A stretch of 64,000 nt of DNA, taken from assembly GCA_041660525.1 (NCBI GenBank), contig JBAZWD010000002.1, positions 133,891 to 197,890 of the forward strand, given 5' to 3'. This document shows, one piece after another, positions 1-7,548 of this stretch. This DNA comes from JABCZS01 sp041660525. Lineage in GTDB: Bacteria; Pseudomonadota; Gammaproteobacteria; JABCZS01. A program made the position numbers and the translations under genes. Under the pieces are notes generated by a model. That model was not told the DNA's origin, ran no database searches, and was given only the letters and a program-made list of their open reading frames with translations. Position 1 is the first letter of the stretch. Every line of letters starts with the position of its first letter.

Positions 1-2018
1 TATTGATTTAATTGCTCAGGATTTTGTGTTAAGAAGATTACAATGCCATTAAGTCTGCGTATAGTTAAGATCCATTCTTCTAATATATCGCGAAATAATT
101 TAGAACGTAAAAGCGACCACCCTTCTTCTAATACAATAATAAACGGTGCATTTTGCGTTTGCTGCATGGCATAACGTATACGCATGAGTAAATAAAATAA
201 GGTTGGCGCTAAAGCAAGATCATCCTTTAAGAGCACCGTCATATCCATGCCGATAATGGAGCCTTCTAATGAAAATTGATCAACCCTAGCACCAAAATAG
301 TCTGCGCGCGATCCGTCACCGTACCAAAATTTCAAACGCTCTTTTAAATGTTGCGCTTTTAGTGAAGGCGCAAGTTCTGCCAAATGCCTATCATCAATGC
401 CATTAGCATAAATCGTATCAACCGCGTCATGAATCAAAGCTTTGTCAGCTATGCTTAATTCCTCACCTTGTGCAGATAATAATAAATTGATCCAGCACTC
501 CAGATCTTTGCGATTCTCAGCCGTATCGGGCATTTGCAATGGATTAAATGTTTTAGCATCATGGCCTATTCTTATATATTCCCCACCTAAAGCACGAATG
601 AAAGGCTCACTACCACGCAAATAATCGAAAAAGAAAATACGCAATCCGCTATCTAAAAATTTAGTACTCTGTGCTAATAGAAAATCTGTTAAAAGTGTTT
701 TACCCGAGCCAGTCTGTCCATATATTGCCGTAGACCCCACTTTATCAGTATGAAAATTAAAAAATATATTATTACCATTCGTCGATGATAATAAACTGAT
801 CGGATATCCCCAGATACTACCTTTATCATTGCCTCGATAATGATTATTAAAAGTACATAAATCTGCAATATTACGCGTGCTTAATAGTGCTTTACGCGTC
901 AGATAATTTTGATTGCCTGGAATGCTACCTAAAAAAGCTAATTCTAAATTGAGATCTTCACGAATGGCATGTATACCTAAATCAATTAATGTGGCATCTG
1001 CTTTAGCCATTAGATTTTCTAGATGATTTTCATTATCACTAATACACATCAATGACAAAACATGATCGCCATACGCTAACTCTCCTGAAGCCACTTGATC
1101 TTGTGCTTGTTCTATTTGTGCTAATTGCGTACGTGCTAAATCATTAACATTTTTGAGTCGAATATTCTGTTTAGCAATATGTGATAAAACCTCTTGTTTA
1201 GACGCAGGCAAATAAGCTTGACTCAATACAAATCGCCCTGGCAAAGCCAATAAATGATTAAGCGCTGCCACTTGGGTTTGTGCGCAATAAGCTTTAATCC
1301 CCAAAACACCTGCATAAGCTGCATCTATACGGAGCACTTGTCTATCTGCAAATACTCTTTTGGCTGGCAAAATTTTAGAATAATCTTGTTCACTCAAATA
1401 AATCTGTTTTTGCGTTAAATTAATTAAATAATGAATAAACTCTAAAGGTTGTGATGCAAGACCATGCACAGCCTGATAAGTCGTCAATAATTGCGGTTGA
1501 TAGCTTTTAAGTGCGTACATGAAACGTTGGACTATATCCATGAGTGTTTTCTTGGCATCACTTAAATGTAATTTTATTTGCTTATCTTTTTTATTAAAAC
1601 TAAGTCCATCTAAAAACGTCATGATATTTTCAGGCCCAGAACCTGCATGAATAATGGATAAATAATATTCTTGATAATATTTGTTTTTACCTTGATGCAA
1701 TTTTTTATAAGCTTCATCCAATTGTTTGGCAAAGCCTTTACGGTAATTTCCTTCGGGATATTGATCATCTATTTTCTGTATGACATGAAAATAGACTGCA
1801 TAATTATTATCAGAAATTGAAGTATACAAATCAGACCATAGTGTTTTGTAATAGTCTAATTCATCAGTACTTTTAGTCTCGCCCACTAAACCTGATAATT
1901 TAATAATAGCAATCAGTTGATCTTGCTTAGTACGCAACAAGTTTTCATCATAATGCCCGATGACATTAATATAATTTGATAATTTTAAATCCAATGGCGC
2001 TAATGTTTTTAATTTCAT
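1..2018 (-). CDS. virB4: VirB4-type T4SS ATPase, 3' part outside window
   Basis: Inner-membrane-associated ATPase that powers a VirB-type type IV secretion system. About 672 codons are visible and the C-terminus lies beyond the left edge. Reading from ATG at 2018, a Walker A motif GQTGSGKT falls at residues 434-441 and a Walker B-like stretch IIVLEEGW near residue 630, followed by a TQNPEQL motif typical of this family. The long N-terminal CagE/TrbE-like region precedes the ATPase domain. The start lies two bases after the stop of the upstream virB3 gene, so the two are probably translationally coupled. The virB2-virB3-virB4 order is that of Legionella lvh and other P-type (T4ASS) systems. 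Assignment to VirB4 is firm; the lvh label is inference. Confidence 0.9.
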   Translation of the reverse strand, partial: MKLKTLAPLDLKLSNYINVIGHYDENLLRTKQDQLIAIIKLSGLVGETKSTDELDYYKTLWSDLYTSISDNNYAVYFHVIQKIDDQYPEGNYRKGFAKQLDEAYKKLHQGKNKYYQEYYLSIIHAGSGPENIMTFLDGLSFNKKDKQIKLHLSDAKKTLMDIVQRFMYALKSYQPQLLTTYQAVHGLASQPLEFIHYLINLTQKQIYLSEQDYSKILPAKRVFADRQVLRIDAAYAGVLGIKAYCAQTQVAALNHLLALPGRFVLSQAYLPASKQEVLSHIAKQNIRLKNVNDLARTQLAQIEQAQDQVASGELAYGDHVLSLMCISDNENHLENLMAKADATLIDLGIHAIREDLNLELAFLGSIPGNQNYLTRKALLSTRNIADLCTFNNHYRGNDKGSIWGYPISLLSSTNGNNIFFNFHTDKVGSTAIYGQTGSGKTLLTDFLLAQSTKFLDSGLRIFFFDYLRGSEPFIRALGGEYIRIGHDAKTFNPLQMPDTAENRKDLECWINLLLSAQGEELSIADKALIHDAVDTIYANGIDDRHLAELAPSLKAQHLKERLKFWYGDGSRADYFGARVDQFSLEGSIIGMDMTVLLKDDLALAPTLFYLLMRIRYAMQQTQNAPFIIVLEEGWSLLRSKLFRDILEEWILTIRRLNGIVIFLTQNPEQLNQ

Positions 2019-2020
2019 AG

Positions 2021-2323
2021 TTAATATGCTCCATAACTACGCGAATTAAAATAACGCTTGACTGGCCAAGGGCAAACACCTAACACCTGCAATCGCAAAA
2101 AGAAAATATCAATCGCACAAGGATCACGCTCAGACAAAATACGACAGAATAAATATAAGGAAATTAAAAGCCCCAAGACAATACTCAAACTATCTATCCA
2201 AACCAAAGCCACACAACCACCAATCAACAACATAATAAATGTATTATATGGAAGACCACACAAGGTCGCACGTCGCGTCAAAGCCAAAATAACAGGAGTA
2301 TGTGTGCTACAGCTTTTATTCAT
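2021..2323 (-). CDS. virB3: VirB3-like T4SS inner membrane protein
   Basis: A 100-residue protein with an N-terminal segment (LTRRATLCGLPYNTF) resembling the R-P-x-x-x-G-V-P signature of VirB3, followed by two adjacent hydrophobic segments at about residues 27-65. VirB3 sits in the inner membrane and works with VirB4 at the base of the T4SS. I chose ATG at 2323, one base after the TGA of virB2; upstream TTG and GTG codons overlap virB2 and are less likely. It lies between virB2 and virB4 with almost no spacing, which supports the identity more than the short sequence alone does. Confidence 0.82.
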   Translation of the reverse strand: MNKSCSTHTPVILALTRRATLCGLPYNTFIMLLIGGCVALVWIDSLSIVLGLLISLYLFCRILSERDPCAIDIFFLRLQVLGVCPWPVKRYFNSRSYGAY

Positions 2324-2324
2324 T

Positions 2325-2540
2325 TCACGCACCAATTATCTTTTGAGCAATAAAAGCTGCGCCATAAATAAGCCCTATCCCAATCAAAATCGATCGCAAA
2401 AACAAAAACGGAATCCTTCCACTCATACAAGCAAACCCAGCCCCCACAAGAGCCAAAGTCCCAGCCACCAACCCAATATCATTAGTCAACCAATCCGTAA
2501 TATTAATAAGCGCTAAATAAATAGCATCATCATTTCTCAT
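2325..2540 (-). CDS. virB2: VirB2/TrbC-like pilin subunit
   Basis: A 71-residue protein with two hydrophobic helices separated by a short basic loop (SGRIPF), the TrbC/VirB2 pilin layout. It would form the T4SS pilus. The ATG at 2540 is chosen because a strong ribosome binding site, AAGGAGG, lies seven bases upstream; a GTG nine codons further upstream would place that site inside the gene. No N-terminal signal peptide is visible, unlike classical VirB2 prepilins, so the first helix may act as the export signal or the protein may be a shortened type. First gene of the leftward operon. Confidence 0.78.
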   Translation of the reverse strand: MRNDDAIYLALINITDWLTNDIGLVAGTLALVGAGFACMSGRIPFLFLRSILIGIGLIYGAAFIAQKIIGA

Positions 2541-2547
2541 AACAAAA

Positions 2548-2554
2548 CCTCCTT
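2548..2554 (-). promoter_or_regulatory. Strong Shine-Dalgarno of virB2
   Basis: CCTCCTT on the plus strand, read as AAGGAGG on the minus strand, seven bases before ATG at 2540. It fixes the virB2 start. Confidence 0.8.
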
Positions 2555-2581
2555 GTATGCAATACACCGATAATCCAGAGT

Positions 2582-2647
2582 GTCGCGGAGTCTTTCCTCA
2601 CGCACAGCAGCACAAGGTGCTGCGAGCATGAGGAAAGACGCAGTGAC
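2582..2647. repeat. Long imperfect hairpin upstream of virB2
   Basis: An 11-bp perfect inverted repeat (GTCTTTCCTCA at 2590-2600 with TGAGGAAAGAC at 2629-2639) encloses a second 7-bp perfect stem GCAGCAC/GTGCTGC (2607-2613 and 2617-2623) with a three-base loop. It lies where the virB2 leader would be transcribed. No T run follows on either strand, so it is not an ordinary terminator. Confidence 0.7.
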
Positions 2648-2769
2648 GCTCAAACTCCCATTGACACTCAAAAACCCAAACAACGGCACAAGCCCATCTC
2701 CACGGAACAAACAAGCACCGACACCTCTGTTTGGGACATTTAATCTATGTTATAATCCCTAAGTACAAC

Positions 2770-2790
2770 TATGAGTCCTGCATACTCATA
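2770..2790. promoter_or_regulatory. Inverted repeat TATGAGT-N7-ACTCATA
   Basis: Perfect 7-bp arms at 2770-2776 and 2784-2790 in the virB2/repressor intergenic region. It could be an operator for the leftward promoter or a second regulator's site. Confidence 0.5.
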
Positions 2791-2808
2791 AAAAGTGTTC
2801 AAAAAGAC

Positions 2809-2838
2809 TTGAAATTACATTAATGATTTGTATATAAT
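2809..2838 (+). promoter_or_regulatory. Sigma-70 promoter of the repressor gene
   Basis: TTGAAA at 2809-2814 and a consensus TATAAT at 2833-2838 with an 18-bp spacer, about 100 bp before the repressor start at 2940. One operator copy lies inside the spacer. Confidence 0.72.
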
Positions 2839-2866
2839 GCTTTTAAGCCTTTAAAAATCATTAATG
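2818..2866. promoter_or_regulatory. Paired CATTAATG operators
   Basis: CATTAATGATTT (2818-2829) and its exact reverse complement AAATCATTAATG (2855-2866). The core CATTAATG is itself a perfect palindrome. The first copy lies between the -35 and -10 boxes, the second just downstream of the expected start of transcription. This is the layout of a negatively autoregulated repressor promoter, which I infer for the adjacent XRE/S24-type gene. Confidence 0.65.
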
Positions 2867-2939
2867 AAATGCATTATTGATCAGCAAAAGCTTGCCTGTC
2901 AAGCAGTTTTAAACAATTAATTAAAAAAATAGGTGTAAC

Positions 2940-3593
2940 ATGAGTGAATTAAGCCAAGTATTAAGCCACCTGCTGAAAGTCTCCGGTAACTTAAGCGGAA
3001 CAGAACTAGCAAGACGCGTTGAATTACCCAGCGCCACAGTAAATCGCCTGATCACAGGCTCAGTACAAGACCCCAGAATTTCCACCTTAAAAGCGATTGC
3101 AAAATATTTTAATATCAGCTTCGATCAACTTTTAGGCTATTCGCCCTTACCGAAACAATTTAATTTAGCGCACAATCGCTTTGCCTATTCATTCCAAATG
3201 CCCGTATTTGAATTAAATCAAATTCACAACAAATTAGATAAAGACGATGCCGCCGGTAGTCGTTTAACCTGGCAATCTAACGATAATTATGAACAAAATG
3301 ATTTGTTCGCGATTAAATTAGAACAAGCAAATTTCGAACCCACATTCTTAAAGGGCAGCACATTAATTGCTAACAAAAGCCTTGCGCCACAAATTAATGA
3401 TTATGTATTAGTGAGCATTCAAGGCAAAGAAGCAACGATTCGTAGATACTATACCGAATCGGGTGAAACGTATTTATACCCACTGCGTAGTGAATTACCC
3501 GTCATCAATGCAGAACAAGAAACTGTGAAAATTTTAGGCGTGATTTTAGAATCGCAAACACGATTAAGAGCTAAGCCTGAACAAGCTAAATAA
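2940..3593 (+). CDS. XRE/S24-like transcriptional repressor, self-cleavage residues replaced
   Basis: A 217-residue regulator. Residues about 17-62 form an XRE-type helix-turn-helix (GTELARRVELPSATVNRLI), and residues about 85-205 match the LexA/CI-type S24 fold. At the place where S24 proteins have the nucleophile in a D-S-M-E-P motif, this protein reads ANFEPTF (Asn131), and the catalytic lysine position reads ATIRRYY (Arg168). It therefore probably binds DNA and dimerises but cannot cleave itself. It is divergent from virB2-B3-B4 across a region with two palindromes, so I infer that it controls both itself and the T4SS operon. No strong ribosome binding site precedes ATG at 2940. Confidence 0.8.
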   Translation: MSELSQVLSHLLKVSGNLSGTELARRVELPSATVNRLITGSVQDPRISTLKAIAKYFNISFDQLLGYSPLPKQFNLAHNRFAYSFQMPVFELNQIHNKLDKDDAAGSRLTWQSNDNYEQNDLFAIKLEQANFEPTFLKGSTLIANKSLAPQINDYVLVSIQGKEATIRRYYTESGETYLYPLRSELPVINAEQETVKILGVILESQTRLRAKPEQAK

Positions 3594-3594
3594 T

Positions 3595-4122
3595 TTATTG
3601 TTTGTGTGCAGTTTCATAAATTAATGTGAGCTCTTGATAGAGCTCACTGTCTTTTGGCATTTGCTCAAGCAAGGTTTCCCATAAAGCAGTTAACTGCGGA
3701 TCAAATTTCCCATCTTTGGCAAGATAATCTGCTGTAACATAATCGATTAATAAATCCAGATCATCAGGTAATAAAGCATAGGCTTGTGCAAATGTTTTTG
3801 ATGCTTGCGGGTAATCACCTAAAGTGAAATATATTTTCCCTAATAATACTAAAGTAATAGGATCATCGGGGTGTTGTTTTAATTGTTTTTGCAGGCCTTG
3901 CAATAACTCAGGCAACACTTCTTGTTGGTTATTATTAAATGCTTGTAATAAAATTGAATTTTTTACGCCTTGTGAATTTCCTAAATAATGATAAAGCGAT
4001 AAAGATAAAATAATTAAAATTAGGCTAGAAATAATAATTATTCTTTTATTGCGTGTGGCGTAGAAAATAATGCCTATGCAAATTAACAATAATACACCAA
4101 TAATGAAAAATAATGTAAGCAT
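3595..4122 (-). CDS. ccmI: CcmI-type cytochrome c biogenesis TPR protein
   Basis: A 175-residue protein with two N-terminal membrane segments (about 1-50) and a C-terminal TPR-like region (QHPDDPITLVLLGKIYF, then YPQASKTFAQAYALLPDD). CcmI presents apocytochrome c to the heme ligation complex. It is the last gene of the ccm operon. I chose ATG at 4122; the reading frame continues upstream to 4194, but that part is encoded by a palindromic element (4131-4248) and its translation contains the FFAP-type residues of the repeat. The stop is next to the stop of the convergent repressor gene. Confidence 0.8.
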   Translation of the reverse strand: MLTLFFIIGVLLLICIGIIFYATRNKRIIIISSLILIILSLSLYHYLGNSQGVKNSILLQAFNNNQQEVLPELLQGLQKQLKQHPDDPITLVLLGKIYFTLGDYPQASKTFAQAYALLPDDLDLLIDYVTADYLAKDGKFDPQLTALWETLLEQMPKDSELYQELTLIYETAHKQ

Positions 4123-4130
4123 GGGATCAC

Positions 4131-4248
4131 CAACATCCGTAGGGGCGAAAAATCTTTCGCCCGGGATATTTAATATCTCTGGGAGTAATAGCAAGCAAAC
4201 GATTGAAATCTGACAAGGGCGAAAGATTTTTCGCCCCTACGGATGTTG
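4131..4248. mobile_element. MITE-like palindromic element between ccmGH and ccmI
   Basis: Two 32-bp arms, 4131-4162 and 4217-4248, are perfect reverse complements of each other and enclose a 54-bp core. Each arm holds its own small palindrome (GGGCGAAA near TTTCGCCC). The element contains no gene and separates two genes of an operon that is elsewhere tightly packed or overlapping. I see no clear target-site duplication. It has the structure of a small non-autonomous inverted-repeat element. No second copy is in this window. Confidence 0.75.
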
Positions 4249-4260
4249 TGCTTTTATAGA

Positions 4261-5151
4261 TCATTTGGCCTCGCTTTTATGTTGTTTGTGCGCGCGTCTT
4301 ATTATGATGATTAAAATAATGAGTGCAATTGCAAATGCCAATACTGGTCCAAACCAAAGCAACCAAGTATTTTCATTCACCGGTGGCTCATATAAAATAA
4401 AATCACCATAACGCTGAGTTAAATAATGTAAAATATCTTCATTACTCTCGCCAGCAATTACTTTTTCATAAACTTGCTCACGCAAGTTTTTAGCTAAGCT
4501 TGCATCTGAATCTAATAGTGTTTGATTTTGACAAACTAAACAACGCAGCTTGCCAGCCAGTTGAAAAAATCTTTTTTCATCCTGTGGATTTGAAAATAAA
4601 TAAGGCGATTGCGCTTTAGGTGGATCAAGTTTATTAATCATGGGCAGGAATTTTTCATTCCAAACATCCCGTGTTAGCATGCCAATATGGCGAAATCGCA
4701 CTATACCTTGTGCGTCCACAATAAATGTTTCTGGCACACCAATCACTCCCCAATCAATACCAACACCTCCTTGCTCATCATATAAAACCTTTTGATAAGG
4801 ATCGCCGCGTTCTTCTAACCAAATTTGTGCCTCACCGCGATTATCTTGATAATTTAAACCAACAAATGGATACCCTTCTTCGGCTAATTGAATAATCACA
4901 TCATGTTCTTTCGCGCACGGCGGACACCAAGAAGCCCAAACATTAATTAAAAATAATTCCCCGATCAATGCTTCTTTAGTGTAAATTTTATTTTCATCAT
5001 ATAAATCTGTTAAATTAAATTCAGGCAGTGGTTTATCAATTAATGCTGAGGGCATTTGTTGTTGATCACGTTTTAAGCCTTGTGCTAAGACAAAAATCAA
5101 TCCTACAAACAATAATACGGGAATTAATCCCCATAATAGTTTTCTAAACAT
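4261..5151 (-). CDS. ccmG-ccmH: CcmG-CcmH fusion: thiol-disulfide and apocytochrome reductase
   Basis: One uninterrupted 296-residue frame joins two normally separate proteins. Residues 1-25 are a membrane anchor; residues about 40-175 form a CcmG/DsbE thioredoxin domain with WCPPC (Cys76, Cys79) and cis-proline motif GVP (Pro140). Residues about 185-296 form CcmH, with the conserved LRCLVCQNQ (Cys204, Cys207) and a C-terminal membrane helix. The CcmH half has no signal peptide of its own and relies on the CcmG anchor. Both modules act in sequence in the periplasm, CcmG and CcmH reducing the CxxCH cysteines of apocytochrome c. The start overlaps the end of ccmF by eight bases. Confidence 0.93.
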   Translation of the reverse strand: MFRKLLWGLIPVLLFVGLIFVLAQGLKRDQQQMPSALIDKPLPEFNLTDLYDENKIYTKEALIGELFLINVWASWCPPCAKEHDVIIQLAEEGYPFVGLNYQDNRGEAQIWLEERGDPYQKVLYDEQGGVGIDWGVIGVPETFIVDAQGIVRFRHIGMLTRDVWNEKFLPMINKLDPPKAQSPYLFSNPQDEKRFFQLAGKLRCLVCQNQTLLDSDASLAKNLREQVYEKVIAGESNEDILHYLTQRYGDFILYEPPVNENTWLLWFGPVLAFAIALIILIIIIRRAHKQHKSEAK

Positions 5152-7003
5152 GTTGTGTCCTATTTTGAATACGGTAACGTTTATCTGCGATACTAATCAA
5201 AGCGCCTAAAGCAATCAATAAACCTCCAAGCCAAATAAAGCGTATAAACGGTTTATAATAAATGCGCACCGACCATTGCGTCTCCCCTAATTGTTCGCCT
5301 AAGGCAACATACAAATCACGGGTTAAACCTGGATCAATATCAGTTTGACTTTGCGCAATTTGACTGACGTTATAAACGCGTTTTTCAGGATATAAAACTG
5401 TAACGAATTCTTTCTTTTTATATGCATTAATAGCAGCAATCGTTGTTGTATAATTAGGACCCACGCCTGGATTCAAAGCTGCTAATGTAAATTCATAAGG
5501 CCCTGCTGATGCCGTATCACCTAATTGCATATAAACATCTTTTTCTACTTCTAATTGCTTAGATAAGCCTACGCCTAATAATAGAATAGCCACTCCAAAA
5601 TGCGCGCAATACATCCCATATTCACTAGCAGTTAGTGTTTTGAAACGCGTATAAATATTTTCAAGTAATGAAACAATGATCCACGCACCTAATCCTACGG
5701 TTAACATAATGCCTATAGGCATAATAAGGCTTAATCCTAGTGCTAAAACTGCAGGAACAATTAAATGCTTTAACAATTCATGCGCAGATGTTTCTTTAAA
5801 TTTACTCGCAGGTGCAAATCCCATAAAAATAAATATAACAATCATCAGCGGGACAAATACACTTGTAAAATAAGGCGGCCCTACTGATATTTTATTACCA
5901 GTAAACAATTCTAAAAATAAGGGATATAACGTGCCAATAAAAACCGTTGCACAGGCTATCACTAGTAATGCATTATTGATTAATAAAAAAGTCTCACGTG
6001 ATAAATAATCAAAGCTTGCATTATTTTTCATTAAATGAGCGCGAAATATATAGAGCAGAAGTGACGCGCCCATCACTAAACTTAAAAATATTAAAATATA
6101 TAAGCCACGTTCAGGATCATTTGCAAATGCATGCACAGATGTTAACACGCCAGAGCGGACTAAAAATGTACCGAGTAAACATAATGAAAATGTTGCGATG
6201 GCTAATAAAATTGTCCAACGTTTAAACGTATTACGTTTTTCAACTACTGCTAAAGAATGCACTAAAGCGCAACCTAGTAACCAGGGCATAAATGATGCGT
6301 TTTCGACAGGATCCCAAAACCACCAACCGCCCCAACCTAATACATAATAAGCCCACCAGCTGCCAACCACTATGCCTAATGTTAAAAACATCCAAGCAAT
6401 TAAAGTCCAAGGTCTCATCCAGCGCGCCCATTGTGGATCCAATCGTCCAGTAATTAATGCAGTGATCGCAAAAGCAAAAGCCACAGAAAATCCCACATAA
6501 CCCATATATAAAAGTGGCGGATGAATTATCAACGCAGGATCTTGTAATAAAGGATTTAAATCCTGGCCGTTAAAGGGCGCGATAGGCAATGATCTTAAAA
6601 ATGGATTAGATGTCAAAATTATAAATAATAAAAATCCTACGCTTAATACACCTAAAACTGAAAGCAATATTTCATGCGTTCTAGCGGGTAAATGTCGGCC
6701 CAATACTGCAACAGCTGCGCCCCAACCCGATAACATCAATACCCATAATAATAAGGACCCTTCATGACCGCCCCAAACCGCGCTGATGCGATACATTAAA
6801 GGCAAATCCGTGTGCGAATGTGCGCTGACATATTGCACAGAAAAATCATTTTGAATAAAGGCGTATTCGAGAATAATAAAACTTAATGATAAAAATATAA
6901 ATTGTGCAATACTAAAAATGCGTGTTGTTCCAGCAGGAAATGTTTGCAGCAGTGCAAAACAAAATGCGAGTATTAATGCAAAAAAACCTAATTCAGGAAT
7001 CAT
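5144..7003 (-). CDS. ccmF: Heme lyase CcmF
   Basis: Polytopic inner membrane protein of 619 residues, slightly shorter than E. coli CcmF. The tryptophan-rich WWD motif (GWGGWWFWDPVENASF, about residues 224-239) that binds heme is intact, as are flanking conserved histidines. Together with CcmH and CcmI it ligates heme to apocytochrome c. ATG at 7003 overlaps the stop of ccmE by four bases (ATGA), and the 3' end overlaps ccmGH, so the operon is translationally coupled here. Confidence 0.95.
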   Translation of the reverse strand: MIPELGFFALILAFCFALLQTFPAGTTRIFSIAQFIFLSLSFIILEYAFIQNDFSVQYVSAHSHTDLPLMYRISAVWGGHEGSLLLWVLMLSGWGAAVAVLGRHLPARTHEILLSVLGVLSVGFLLFIILTSNPFLRSLPIAPFNGQDLNPLLQDPALIIHPPLLYMGYVGFSVAFAFAITALITGRLDPQWARWMRPWTLIAWMFLTLGIVVGSWWAYYVLGWGGWWFWDPVENASFMPWLLGCALVHSLAVVEKRNTFKRWTILLAIATFSLCLLGTFLVRSGVLTSVHAFANDPERGLYILIFLSLVMGASLLLYIFRAHLMKNNASFDYLSRETFLLINNALLVIACATVFIGTLYPLFLELFTGNKISVGPPYFTSVFVPLMIVIFIFMGFAPASKFKETSAHELLKHLIVPAVLALGLSLIMPIGIMLTVGLGAWIIVSLLENIYTRFKTLTASEYGMYCAHFGVAILLLGVGLSKQLEVEKDVYMQLGDTASAGPYEFTLAALNPGVGPNYTTTIAAINAYKKKEFVTVLYPEKRVYNVSQIAQSQTDIDPGLTRDLYVALGEQLGETQWSVRIYYKPFIRFIWLGGLLIALGALISIADKRYRIQNRTQHV

Positions 7004-7449
7004 TGTTTATCCCCATATGCATCGACGCGCTTTAAGGACTCCACAACTTCTGCGGGCATGTAATTCTCATCATGCTTAGCTAACACTTCACTGGCTAAAA
7101 ATGATTGATCATTTTGCAGTTTTCCTAAAACGACGATACCTTGATTTTCACGAAATAAATCAGGCAATATGCCAGTATAATGTACAGTGATATTATTTTT
7201 TGTATCAGTTAACTCAAATACAACTGATAGATCATGTGTGCTGCGCACTACACTGCCAGGCACCACTAAACCGCCCATACGTATATTCTGCCCTTTAGGT
7301 GCATCTTGTAAAATATCACTTGGCGTAAAAAATAAATTAATATTTTGCTGTAAAGCATACAGCGTAAGACCAACAGCGCTTGCAAGACCCAAGATCAATG
7401 CAACAATTATAATTGCGCGAGTTTGATGTTTTTTAGTAAAGCTTATCAT
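7000..7449 (-). CDS. ccmE: Heme chaperone CcmE
   Basis: A 149-residue periplasmic heme chaperone with an N-terminal membrane anchor (about 10-32) and an OB-fold domain. The covalent heme-binding motif HxxxY is present in LAKHDENYMP. It receives heme from CcmC/CcmD and passes it to CcmF. It starts four bases after the ccmD stop codon and overlaps ccmF. Confidence 0.94.
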   Translation of the reverse strand: MISFTKKHQTRAIIIVALILGLASAVGLTLYALQQNINLFFTPSDILQDAPKGQNIRMGGLVVPGSVVRSTHDLSVVFELTDTKNNITVHYTGILPDLFRENQGIVVLGKLQNDQSFLASEVLAKHDENYMPAEVVESLKRVDAYGDKQ

Positions 7450-7452
7450 AAA

Positions 7453-7548
7453 TTATTTTGTTTTGTAATATACATAAATTAAATACAACCCTAAACAAGC
7501 GATTGTAATACCCATCGAACTCCAAACATACACACCATAATCGCCCAT
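7453..7548 (-). CDS. ccmD: Small membrane protein CcmD
   Basis: A 31-codon gene reading MGDYGVYVWSSMGITIACLG and onward to a tyrosine- and lysine-rich tail. It has one membrane helix with the aromatic and GxYVWxS start typical of CcmD, which helps release holo-CcmE from CcmC and CcmAB. The ATG directly follows the TAA of ccmC (no gap) and the stop lies three bases before ccmE. AGGAGAAAATAA within the ccmC end supplies the ribosome binding site. It is shorter than most CcmD proteins (about 40-70 residues). Confidence 0.88.
   Translation of the reverse strand: MGDYGVYVWSSMGITIACLGLYLIYVYYKTK

Larger units (their letters stand above)
2555..2939. other. Control region between virB2 and its divergent repressor gene
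   Basis: About 385 bases without a convincing gene. It holds a long hairpin (2582-2647), a 7-bp inverted repeat (2770-2790), and a rightward promoter with two CATTAATG operators (2809-2866). A 60-codon reading frame at 2580-2762 lies across the hairpin, has no ribosome binding site and is dismissed. I could not find a convincing leftward promoter for virB2. Confidence 0.6.

Noticed and set aside
2058..2516. 152-codon plus-strand frame across virB2-virB3
   Set aside because: It is antisense to two genes with recognisable T4SS features, and its Lys/Ser/Pro-rich product looks like a mirror of hydrophobic coding sequence.
2580..2762. 60-codon plus-strand frame in the virB2 upstream region
   Set aside because: It lies across a hairpin, has no ribosome binding site, and its composition is explained by the repeat.
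4123..4194. N-terminal extension of ccmI to 4194
   Set aside because: It is encoded by the left arm and core of the palindromic element; the membrane-anchored start at 4122 fits CcmI.
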